A stretch of 37,938 nucleotides of DNA from Chelativorans sp. Lineage in GTDB: Bacteria > Pseudomonadota > Alphaproteobacteria > Rhizobiales > Rhizobiaceae. Positions 15,132-21,296 of this stretch are shown one piece after another. The notes under the pieces are model-generated. The model had not been told where the DNA came from. It did no database searches and was given only the letters and a program-made list of their open reading frames with translations. Numbering within the stretch: position 1 is the first letter of the stretch; each line of letters opens with the position of its first letter. The position numbers and the translations under genes were made by a program. The stretch lies in NCBI RefSeq assembly GCF_031180965.1, contig NZ_JAPSLH010000036.1, positions 1-37,938 on the forward strand. Reading direction: 5' to 3'.

Positions 15132-15443
15132 ATGCTCGTCTGTCACTGCAACGTCATCACCCAGAAGGAAATCGAGGCGGCCATCGTCGAGATGCTCGAC
15201 GAGGATGCATGGCAGCTCATCGTGCCGGCCAAGGTCTATCACGCGATGGCCAAGCGCGGCCGCTGTTGCGGCTGCTTCCCAAATGTGGTGGAAACGATCA
15301 TTCGGGTGACCGAGGACTATCACCGCAACGCGGATACTGGCGATGCGGAGATCGTGACATATCTGGATCGTGTCCGCGCCTTGCGGGATAAATTCGGGAG
15401 CAAATTCAGTGAAAGGCGATACAAGGGTCATCGAGCGGCTTAA
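15132..15443 (+). CDS. bfd: Bacterioferritin-associated ferredoxin Bfd
   Basis: A 103-residue BFD-type [2Fe-2S] protein. The N-terminal [10 protein letters not shown] gives Cys4 and Cys6, and RCCGCFP gives Cys45 and Cys48 (with an additional Cys46), matching the CxC...CxxC cluster set of Bfd. The spacing between the cysteine pairs is a few residues longer than in E. coli (C6 to C38), and the C-terminus extends to an unusual RRYKGHRAA tail. Bfd supplies electrons to the bacterioferritin haem to release stored iron. The last 35 bases overlap the bfr start in another frame, so the two are co-translated. Confidence 0.92.
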   Translation: MLVCHCNVITQKEIEAAIVEMLDEDAWQLIVPAKVYHAMAKRGRCCGCFPNVVETIIRVTEDYHRNADTGDAEIVTYLDRVRALRDKFGSKFSERRYKGHRAA

Positions 15444-15894
15444 CGAGGCTCTCTTTCTGGAGCTCGGTGCCGTCAACCAATACTGGCTGCATTACCGTCT
15501 GCTGGAGGACTGGGGCTACACCAAGCTGGCCCAGAAGGAGCGCGCCGAGTCCATCGAGGAGATGCACCACGCCGACAAGCTGATCGCGCGCATAATTTTC
15601 CTCGAAGGGCATCCGAATCTTCAGACCCTGGCGCCGCTGCGCATCGGCCAGAACGTCAAGGAAGTGCTGGAAGCCGACCTTGCCGGCGAATATGACGCCC
15701 GCACCTCCTACAAGCGCTCGCGCGAAATCTGCCAGGAGCTGGGCGACTACGTGACCATGAAGCTTTTCGAAGAGCTCCTGGAGGACGAGGAAGGGCATAT
15801 CGACTTCCTCGAAACGCAGCTCGCCCTGCTCGAGGATCTCGGCGAGGAGAAATACGGCCTGCTCAACGCCCATTCGGCGAAAGAGGCAGAGTAA
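15409..15894 (+). CDS. bfr: Bacterioferritin
   Basis: A 161-residue haem-containing ferritin subunit that forms 24-mers storing iron. The start is the GTG at 15409 (sequence [26 protein letters not shown]), which aligns with the family start MKGD; a frame opening at 15370 gives no family residues. Ferroxidase ligands E18, E51, H54, E94, E127 and H130 and the haem ligand M52 are all present at canonical positions. The gene begins inside the end of bfd (35-bp overlap). A hairpin with a T-run (15966-15991) follows and probably ends the transcript. Confidence 0.95.
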   Translation: MKGDTRVIERLNEALFLELGAVNQYWLHYRLLEDWGYTKLAQKERAESIEEMHHADKLIARIIFLEGHPNLQTLAPLRIGQNVKEVLEADLAGEYDARTSYKRSREICQELGDYVTMKLFEELLEDEEGHIDFLETQLALLEDLGEEKYGLLNAHSAKEAE

Positions 15895-15965
15895 AGGGGG
15901 CTGGCGGCTTTCCCTAGTCGCTGGCGGAACGACGGCCAGCGGCAAAGCGGCCCTCAGAAGAGGTG

Positions 15966-15991
15966 AAGGCGACCTTCCAGGCCGCCTTTTT
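15966..15991 (+). terminator. Intrinsic terminator after bfr
   Basis: AAGGCG (15966-15971) pairs with CGCCTT (15983-15988) across an 11-base loop and runs into a row of five T (15987-15991). It lies 72 bases after the bfr stop and just upstream of the next promoter, so it separates bfd-bfr from the arsR cassette. Confidence 0.6.
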
Positions 15992-16010
15992 CATCCCTGA
16001 AGAAATCTTC

Positions 16011-16061
16011 AACCATACGGTTGACTATTCCGTCCATCCCGCTATATTAAACCACATGGTT
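16011..16061 (+). promoter_or_regulatory. arsR-cassette promoter with twin AACC-N4-GGTT palindromes
   Basis: TTGACT (16021-16026), 16 bases, then TATATT (16043-16048) form a good sigma-70 promoter. Two matching palindromes, AACCATACGGTT (16011-16022) and AACCACATGGTT (16050-16061), flank it with starts 39 bp apart. The first touches the -35 and the second covers the likely transcript start and the ATG at 16056. This suits autorepression by the ArsR protein, perhaps with looping or cooperative binding. The ATG lies about 7 bases after the -10, so the mRNA is probably leaderless. Confidence 0.7.
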
Positions 16062-16412
16062 GAGCAACACCCCGCAGCGCTGGACGCGATTTTTCATGCG
16101 CTTGCCGATTCCACCCGGCGGGCCATGCTGCGCGACCTCGCCGAAGGCGAGCGGAGCATCGGCGAGCTGGCTGCACCCTTCTCCATGTCCTTCGCAGGCG
16201 CCTCCAAGCATGTGAAGGTCTTGGAGCAGGCCGGGCTTGTGCGCCGCCGTCGAGCCGGGCGAACGCATTATTGCCGGCTCGACGCTGCGGCGTTGGCGGA
16301 GGCAGAGGCCTGGCTGCGCTACTACGAGCGCTTTTGGAACCGGAGCCTCGACACGCTGGAAGCGCTGCTCAGGGCCGAAGACGAGCAAGCGGAGAAAGGA
16401 AGGATGAAATGA
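16056..16412 (+). CDS. ArsR-family transcriptional regulator
   Basis: A 118-residue winged-helix regulator beginning MVEQHPAALDAIFHALADSTRRAMLRDLAEGERSIGELA, with recognition helix SFAGASKHVKVLEQAGLV and wing RRRRAGRTHYCRL. The ELCVCDL metal motif of arsenic/cadmium sensors is absent, so it is of the non-metal group often found next to AHSA1/SRPBCC genes. The ATG at 16056 is preferred over the longer frame from 15963 because the promoter (-10 at 16043-16048) lies inside that extension. It overlaps the next gene by four bases (ATGA). It probably autoregulates the cassette through the flanking AACC-N4-GGTT sites. Confidence 0.9.
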   Translation: MVEQHPAALDAIFHALADSTRRAMLRDLAEGERSIGELAAPFSMSFAGASKHVKVLEQAGLVRRRRAGRTHYCRLDAAALAEAEAWLRYYERFWNRSLDTLEALLRAEDEQAEKGRMK

Positions 16413-16882
16413 CCCGCCCGACATTTGCAGTGAGAGTCACCCGCGATTTCGCCTTCCCGCCCGAGCGCGTCTTCGACGCTTGGCTCGACCCGCAAAAGAT
16501 CAGGGCGTGGTCCGAAATCACGCTGAGCGAGACGGAAACGCCGGCGGACATCCGCCGCGTGGAGGTGGACGCGCGCGTCGGCGGCCGCTTCACCTTCTCC
16601 GACATGCGTCCGGAGGGCGAGGCGGTGCATTGGGGCACCTATCTGGTGATCGACCGCCCGCGGAAGCTTGTGTTCACCTGGTTCACCTCTGACGAGGAAG
16701 AGCGGGAGAACAATTCTACCGTCACCATCACCTTTGAGCATGCCGGCCAAGGCTGCGTTGTGACGCTGGTGCACGAGATGAACCCGATCTGGGCCGAGTA
16801 CGAGAAGCAGACCGAGAAGGGCTGGAGCACGATGCTCGGCCGGATCGAGGCACTGCTCAGCCGCCAATCGAACAAGCGCTAA
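16409..16882 (+). CDS. AHSA1-type SRPBCC domain protein 1
   Basis: A 157-residue single-domain protein of the START/SRPBCC fold, AHSA1 branch. Typical segments are FAVRVTRDFAFPPERVFDAWLDPQKIRAW (8-40), VDARVGGRFTFSDMRPEG with HWGTYLVIDRPRKLVFTWF (about 60-95), VTITFEHAGQGCVVTLVHE (about 105-125), and the amphipathic C-terminal helix around EKGWSTMLGRIEALL. The fold makes a deep hydrophobic pocket for a ligand that cannot be predicted. It is translationally coupled to arsR (ATGA overlap), so it is the first effector of the cassette. Confidence 0.88.
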   Translation: MTRPTFAVRVTRDFAFPPERVFDAWLDPQKIRAWSEITLSETETPADIRRVEVDARVGGRFTFSDMRPEGEAVHWGTYLVIDRPRKLVFTWFTSDEEERENNSTVTITFEHAGQGCVVTLVHEMNPIWAEYEKQTEKGWSTMLGRIEALLSRQSNKR

Positions 16883-16896
16883 TCCGAGGAGACGAA

Positions 16897-17364
16897 ATGG
16901 CAGTCGAACCCAGCGCAAAGGCGGAAATGCTCATACGCGAACCGGTTGCGGAGGTCTTCGAGGCCTTCATGGACCCGGAGATCACTTCGAAGTTCTGGTT
17001 CACCGGCGGCAGTGGAAGGCTGGAGGCTGGCAGGACCGTCACCTGGGAATGGTCGATGTACGGCTTTTCCATCCCGGTGCACGTGAAGGCAATCGAGCCA
17101 AACCGGCGCATCGTGATCGATTGGCCGGGCGACCAGGACAAGCTCACGCAGGTTGAATGGCTTTTCACGCCGCGTCCTGACGGCACCACCTTTGTCAGCA
17201 TCACCAATTCAGGTTTTGCGGGTGACGATGCTCAGCGCGTGGAACAAGCCGTCGGCTCGACCGAAGGCTTCGCCTTCGTGCTTGCGGGATTGAAGGCTTA
17301 TCTGGAGCACGGCATCCAGCTCAACCTGGTCGGCGACCGCTTCCCCGACGGTCTCGGCATATAA
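16897..17364 (+). CDS. AHSA1-type SRPBCC domain protein 2
   Basis: A 155-residue SRPBCC protein, the second of three tandem paralogues. Segments: KAEMLIREPVAEVFEAFMDPEITSKFWF (8-36), GRLEAGRTVTWEWSMYGFSIPVHVKAIEPNRRIVIDWPG (45-85), LFTPRPDGTTFVSITNSGF, and a C-terminal helix with VGSTEGFAFVLAGLKAYLEHGIQLN. It resembles polyketide cyclase/dehydrase-like and activator-of-Hsp90-like pocket proteins. It differs strongly from protein 1, so the tandem is old or was assembled from different sources. It lies 14 bases after the previous gene with a GAGGAGACGAA ribosome site. Function is unknown. Confidence 0.88.
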   Translation: MAVEPSAKAEMLIREPVAEVFEAFMDPEITSKFWFTGGSGRLEAGRTVTWEWSMYGFSIPVHVKAIEPNRRIVIDWPGDQDKLTQVEWLFTPRPDGTTFVSITNSGFAGDDAQRVEQAVGSTEGFAFVLAGLKAYLEHGIQLNLVGDRFPDGLGI

Positions 17365-17375
17365 CGGAGGCTTGC

Positions 17376-17921
17376 GTGAACACACCGCATCAATTGGCCA
17401 GCGGCGAGATTGTTGCGCCCGCAACGGTCCGCATCGAGCGGCGCCTGCCCGGGCCGGCCGAGCGCCTGTGGGAATATCTCACGCAATCGGAAAAGCGCCG
17501 GCTGTGGCTCGCGTCAGGCGATATGGAGGTTTTTGCCGGCGGCAAGGTGGAGCTTCTGTTCCGCCACGGCGAGCTTTCGTCCGAGCCGACGCCGGAGCGC
17601 TTCAAGCATTTCGAAACGAGCCCGCCGATGTTCGGCGAGGTTACCGAATGCGATCCCCCGCGGCTTCTCACCTATAGCTGGCCGGGCGACAATGGTGCGA
17701 GCGAAGTGAGCTTTGAGCTCTTCCCCGAAGGCAAGAACGTGCGGCTGGTGCTCACGCATCGGCGGCTCGAGAGCACCGAGGCCATGAAGATGGTGGCGGG
17801 CGGCTGGGAGGCCCATCTCGGCATCCTGGAAGATCGGCTCTCCGGCCTGCCGCCGCGCGGCTTCTGGTCGGCCTTCGCGCAGCTTGAGGAGCAGTATGCG
17901 AGAAAATTTGCTGCACGGTGA
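17376..17921 (+). CDS. AHSA1-type SRPBCC domain protein 3
   Basis: A 181-residue SRPBCC protein starting with GTG at 17376, five bases after a GGAGG. The core reads VRIERRLPGPAERLWEYLTQSEKRRLWLASGDMEV (about 17-50), FEVTECDPPRL-like segment at FGEVTECDPPRLLTYSW (about 90-107), VSFELFPEGKNVRLVLTHRRL (about 112-132) and GGWEAHLGILEDRLSG (about 145-160). The extra C-terminal helix region ends FAQLEEQYARKFAAR. It is the longest of the three paralogues. It is followed by a 107-bp stretch that holds the relic of a further paralogue and then by the VOC genes. Confidence 0.87.
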   Translation: MNTPHQLASGEIVAPATVRIERRLPGPAERLWEYLTQSEKRRLWLASGDMEVFAGGKVELLFRHGELSSEPTPERFKHFETSPPMFGEVTECDPPRLLTYSWPGDNGASEVSFELFPEGKNVRLVLTHRRLESTEAMKMVAGGWEAHLGILEDRLSGLPPRGFWSAFAQLEEQYARKFAAR

Positions 17922-17945
17922 ATGGGTGGGACCGCGAAGGTCTAA

Positions 17946-18032
17946 AGGCGAGCAATCGCCGCCGTGCGCGAGGGCTGGTCGCAGTGGCTCGACCAGCTGG
18001 CTAAAGCGATTTCAGAACAGGAGACGTCATGA
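17946..18032 (+). pseudogene. C-terminal relic of a fourth SRPBCC gene
   Basis: After an in-frame TAA (17943-17945) this frame encodes about 28 residues containing AVREGWSQWLDQLAKAI, the typical last helix of AHSA1/SRPBCC proteins, and then a TGA. No start codon or upstream domain remains in the 24 bases between the relic and the previous gene. Its TGA overlaps the ATG of the next gene in the same ATGA manner used for coupling elsewhere in this operon, which suggests that a whole gene once stood here and lost all but its 3' end by deletion. Confidence 0.65.
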
Positions 18033-18451
18033 CCCAGGAGATTACACCGTTCCTCATGTTCCAGGGAGGCCGCGCGGAAGAAGCGATGCGCTTCTATGTC
18101 TCGGCCATCCCGAACTCGCGGATCGAGCAGATTGAGCGCTATGGACCGGGAGAGGACGGACCCGAAGGCACGGTGAAGCAGGCACTGTTCACGCTGAACG
18201 GCCGCGCCTTCATGTGCTTCGACAGCCCCGTATCGCATGCATTCACCTTCACTCCCTCGATCTCGCTCTTCACGACATGCGACAGCCCGGAGGAGGTGGA
18301 TGAAGTTTACGGCAAGCTCTCCGAGGGCGGAGAAGTGCTGATGCCGCTCGATACGTATCCCTTCAGCCCGAGATTCGCCTGGATCGCCGACAGGTTCGGC
18401 GTGTCCTGGCAGATCACGGTCGCAAGCTATCTAAGGAAGGATGTCCCATGA
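18029..18451 (+). CDS. VOC-fold protein, PhnB/YdcJ-like superfamily
   Basis: A 140-residue vicinal-oxygen-chelate protein of the PhnB-like (3-dmu-9_3-mt) type: ITPFLMFQGGRAEEAMRFYVSAIPNSRIEQIERYG (5-40), VKQALFTLNGRAFMCFDS (about 48-65), ISLFTTCDSPEEVDEVYGKLSEGGEVLMPL (about 78-107), and FAWIADRFGVSWQI (about 118-131). Despite the name PhnB this family has no proven role in phosphonate use. Members bind small ligands or metals, and some act as glyoxalase- or antibiotic-binding-like proteins. The start has CAGGAGA upstream and overlaps the relic stop. The stop overlaps the next start by four bases. Confidence 0.9.
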   Translation: MTQEITPFLMFQGGRAEEAMRFYVSAIPNSRIEQIERYGPGEDGPEGTVKQALFTLNGRAFMCFDSPVSHAFTFTPSISLFTTCDSPEEVDEVYGKLSEGGEVLMPLDTYPFSPRFAWIADRFGVSWQITVASYLRKDVP

Positions 18452-18813
18452 AGCCGAAATTTGCCGGCGGTCGCAACATCGCCATGAAGGTCCCGCCGCA
18501 TCAATATGATGCGACTGTACGGTTCTACAAAGAGGTCCTGGGCCTCGAGCAGATCGAGGAACTGCTGCCGTCCGTGGGATTCCGTTTCGGTTCCAACCAG
18601 CTCTGGATCGATCGGGTGCCAGGCATGAGCCAGGCCGAGCTTTGGCTGGAAATCGTAACGGACGACACCAAGGCGGCGGCCGAGCATCTGGCTGCTGCCG
18701 CAACGGTCCGCTGCGACGAGATCGAACCACTCGGACCCAATTTCGACGGGTTCTGGATTTCGAGCCCCGCCGCGATCATCCACCTGGTGGACGGAAAAAC
18801 CACCTCCTGGTGA
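18448..18813 (+). CDS. VOC/glyoxalase-like protein
   Basis: A 121-residue protein with a second VOC fold of a different subfamily: NIAMKVPPHQYDATVRFYKEVLGLEQIE (10-37), VGFRFGSNQLWIDRV (about 43-57), AELWLEIVTDDTKAAAEHLAA, and GFWISSPAAIIHLVDG at the end. The FYKEVLGLE pattern is typical of the glyoxalase/bleomycin-resistance/dioxygenase superfamily. The ATG overlaps the previous VOC gene by four bases, so the two are coupled. It is the last gene of the cassette and ends head-to-tail against the convergent GNAT gene with no gap. Substrate unknown. Confidence 0.88.
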   Translation: MKPKFAGGRNIAMKVPPHQYDATVRFYKEVLGLEQIEELLPSVGFRFGSNQLWIDRVPGMSQAELWLEIVTDDTKAAAEHLAAAATVRCDEIEPLGPNFDGFWISSPAAIIHLVDGKTTSW

Positions 18814-19335
18814 TCAGCGGCGGCGCAGGATCACCGTCGGGTGGCCCTGATAAGTGGTACGGGCGGACTCGGCAAAGCCGAGCCGCCCCGCAAGCTTCAG
18901 CGAAGCCTCGTTCTCGGGATTGATGATGCAGGAATAAGTAGCGCCCGGGTGCGCCTTGCCGGCCCAGGAGAACACTGACTCCATCGCCTCCCGCGCGATC
19001 CCGCGTCCATGCACGGAGGGTACAAGCATCCAGCCTGCCTCGATGGTGCCCTTGAGCGAGGGCTGGATTTCCCGCCGCCTCTCCAGGAGGCCCACCTCGC
19101 CAAGGAGGGAGGCCGTGACCTTCTCCTCGACGATCCACATACCATAGCCGCAGAGCTTCCACATGCCGTGGAATTGCATGATCCGGCCCCATGCCTGCTC
19201 GCGGTTGATCGGCGTTCGGCTGGTGAAGCGGGTGACGGCAGGATCGGACCACAGGCTCTGATACGCTTCGAGGTCTTCCGGCCGATGCTCGCGCAGGACC
19301 AGCCGCTCGGTTTCAAGGACGGGGATGCTGCTCAC
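18814..19335 (-). CDS. GNAT N-acetyltransferase, RimJ/RimL type
   Basis: A 173-residue acetyltransferase with the RimJ/RimL-like start ETERLVLREHRPEDLEAYQSLWSDPAVTRF (8-38), GMWIVEEKVTASLLGEVGLLERR (about 68-90) and the acetyl-CoA loop region WMLVPSVHGRGIAREAMESVFSWA (about 103-127), in which HGRGIA corresponds to the Q/RxxGxG/A motif. Members acetylate protein N-termini or small amines; the target is unknown. The GTG start overlaps the coaBC stop by four bases (GTGA), so it is the distal gene of the ubiE-to-coaBC unit. Confidence 0.9.
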   Translation of the reverse strand: MSSIPVLETERLVLREHRPEDLEAYQSLWSDPAVTRFTSRTPINREQAWGRIMQFHGMWKLCGYGMWIVEEKVTASLLGEVGLLERRREIQPSLKGTIEAGWMLVPSVHGRGIAREAMESVFSWAGKAHPGATYSCIINPENEASLKLAGRLGFAESARTTYQGHPTVILRRR

Positions 19336-20567
19336 GTCCCACCTCTTCCGACGAGCAGCTCCGCAACCTTTGCCGCGAGCCGCTGCGCCACCTCCTCTTT
19401 GGTCGCCTCCGGCCAGTCCTCTACGTGGTCAGCGCTGACGAGATGGACCCTGTTGCGGTCGCCGCCCATCACGCCGGACACCCCGATGCCGCTGTCATGC
19501 GAGACGTCATTGGCAATGATGAGATCCGCGCCTTTTTTCGCAAGCTTGGCACGGGCGTTCTCCACCACGTTCTGCGTTTCCGCCGCAAAGCCGATGACGA
19601 GGCGGGGGCGCTTCGCATGGTGGCCGACGGTCGCCAGGATATCCGGGTTCTCTGCGAGCTTCAGGGAGGGAGCCGCCCCGCTCTTGTCTTTCTTGATCTT
19701 CTCGCCAGCTTCCGTCTGCGGGCGCCAGTCGGCAACCGCGGCGACAAAAATGCCGGCATCGGCAGGAAGCAGATCTTCCACGGCTGCGCGCATCTCGCGT
19801 GCGCTTTCCACATGGATGGTAGAGACGCCCGCCGGATCGGGGATCGAAACGGGGCCGGAAACGAGATGCACCTTTGCGCCGAGCCTCGCCAGCGCCTCCG
19901 CGATCGCATGGCCTTGCTTTCCGGAGGAGCGGTTGGCGATGTAGCGGACCGGGTCGATCGGCTCGTGTGTCGGCCCGGAGGTGACGATGATCTTCTTGCC
20001 GGAAAGCGGCTTTTCGCCGTTGCCGAGCATCGCCTCGATCGCCGCCACGATCTCCAGCGGCTCGGCCATGCGTCCTTCGCCCGCCTCACCACTCTCGGCC
20101 ATCTCGCCCTTGTTGGGGCCGACAAAGGCAACGCCGTCCGCCTTTAGCGTGTGAAAATTCCGCCGGGTTGCCGGGTGCGCCCACATCCTCGGGTTCATGG
20201 CGGGCGCCATCAGGGCGGGCTTATCCGTGGCGAGAAGCACGGTGGAGGCGAGATCGTTGGCAAGGCCATTGGCGAGCTTCGCCATGAGATCGGCCGTTGC
20301 CGGCGCGACGACGACAAGGTCCGCCTCGCGCGACAATCTGATATGGCCGATATCGTGCTCGTCCTGCCTGTCGAAAAGGTCGGTGAGGACATGGTCGGCC
20401 GATAGGGCGCCGACGGAGAGCGGCGTGACGAACTCTTGGGCCGCCTCGGTCATGATGCAGCGCACCCTCGCCCCCCGCTCGCGCAGGCGGCGGATGAGGT
20501 CCAGGCATTTATATGCGGCGATGCCGCCGCCGATGATGAGAAGAACGCGTTTTCCGGAAAGGCTCAC
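19332..20567 (-). CDS. coaBC: Bifunctional CoaBC (phosphopantothenoylcysteine synthetase/decarboxylase)
   Basis: A 411-residue fusion of the FMN-dependent decarboxylase CoaC (1-185) and the CTP-dependent synthetase CoaB (190-411), which carry out two middle steps of coenzyme A synthesis. CoaC has H75 and the PAMNPRMW motif with N125. In the substrate clamp, however, E. coli ACGDIGPGRM is represented by AESGEAGEGRM, so Cys158 is not present. CoaB shows IIVTSGPTHEPIDPVRYIANRSSGKQG (dinucleotide-type fold, dimer) and the KIKKDKS lysine strip. It lies 12 bases after vapC. The missing Cys may be a lineage feature. Confidence 0.96.
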   Translation of the reverse strand: MSLSGKRVLLIIGGGIAAYKCLDLIRRLRERGARVRCIMTEAAQEFVTPLSVGALSADHVLTDLFDRQDEHDIGHIRLSREADLVVVAPATADLMAKLANGLANDLASTVLLATDKPALMAPAMNPRMWAHPATRRNFHTLKADGVAFVGPNKGEMAESGEAGEGRMAEPLEIVAAIEAMLGNGEKPLSGKKIIVTSGPTHEPIDPVRYIANRSSGKQGHAIAEALARLGAKVHLVSGPVSIPDPAGVSTIHVESAREMRAAVEDLLPADAGIFVAAVADWRPQTEAGEKIKKDKSGAAPSLKLAENPDILATVGHHAKRPRLVIGFAAETQNVVENARAKLAKKGADLIIANDVSHDSGIGVSGVMGGDRNRVHLVSADHVEDWPEATKEEVAQRLAAKVAELLVGRGGT

Positions 20568-20579
20568 CGGAGATTTCCT

Positions 20580-20990
20580 TCACGCCGGATTGAGGGCGGG
20601 CTCCACATCCGTATGGACGAAATCGCCACCCTTGAAAAGCAGGGGCACGCCCCGCGTCTTGGCCAGCGCATAGGCGAAGCAATCGCCCATGTTCAGATGA
20701 GCGCGATGCCCGGAGCCGCGCCCGTAGCGCGCATAGGCCGCTCTTGCCACCGTGAGATGTTGCCGGTCAAAAGCCACGATCTCCGGCTCCAGGAGATCTA
20801 CCATCTTCTCAAGTCGCGCGGGCCCACGTTCGAGAGAGGGCTTCTGGGAGACGCAAAATGCCTCATGCAGTGTCGCGGCGCTGATTGCGATATGGTTCGC
20901 TTCATCCAGTGCTTGCCGAATCGACGCAGCTTCCTCCTCTCCATTGAGAACGGCAAAGAGCGCGGACGTATCGACGACGATGCTACTCAA
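20580..20990 (-). CDS. vapC: VapC-type PIN-domain toxin
   Basis: A 136-residue PIN-domain ribonuclease. Acidic residues expected in the active site are visible: D in VVDTSALFAVL (near 7), E in TLHEAFCVSQ (near 43), D in NMGDCFAYALAK (near 101) and D in LLFKGGDFVHTD (near 120). Toxins of this family cleave RNA, often initiator tRNA. The only sensible start is TTG at 20990, which overlaps the antitoxin stop by eight bases and would keep toxin yield low. It sits between ubiB and coaBC, an insertion into a normally tight housekeeping block. Confidence 0.88.
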   Translation of the reverse strand: MSSIVVDTSALFAVLNGEEEAASIRQALDEANHIAISAATLHEAFCVSQKPSLERGPARLEKMVDLLEPEIVAFDRQHLTVARAAYARYGRGSGHRAHLNMGDCFAYALAKTRGVPLLFKGGDFVHTDVEPALNPA

Positions 20991-21222
20991 AGCTTTCGTC
21001 CCACATCTCGTCGCTTATTGTCTTGAGATCGAACGGCTCCTTCGGCTTAACGGCGAGACGTTCCAATTCGGCCAGAACAGATTTTTTTCGGCCGCCCATT
21101 CCCAAACTCTGTGCCAGCCGGCGCCGCGCTTCCTCCTCCATGGAAATGCCGTGCTCGGCAGCGCGCTTGCGCAGCTCGCGTTTCACGTTCTCATCGAGAT
21201 TTCGAATTGTCAGCGTGGGCAT
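20983..21222 (-). CDS. vapB: VapB/FitA-type ribbon-helix-helix antitoxin
   Basis: A 79-residue antitoxin. The N-terminal MPTLTIRNLDENVKREL gives the beta strand and first helix of a FitA/StbC-type ribbon-helix-helix, followed by RAAEHGISMEEEARRRLAQSL. The C-terminal segment (about 55-79, PKEPFDLKTISDEMWDESFE) is acidic and would wrap the VapC active site. The ATG at 21222 is the natural start; a much longer frame upstream only shadows ubiB. It lies 74 bases after ubiB, enough for its own promoter, and overlaps vapC by eight bases. Confidence 0.87.
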   Translation of the reverse strand: MPTLTIRNLDENVKRELRKRAAEHGISMEEEARRRLAQSLGMGGRKKSVLAELERLAVKPKEPFDLKTISDEMWDESFE

Positions 21223-21296
21223 TTTCTCGCACATCCTCGCGACTAATATAAGCCAGCCCGCAGGTGACAGCAATGCTTGCACTGCTGTCGTTGCCG

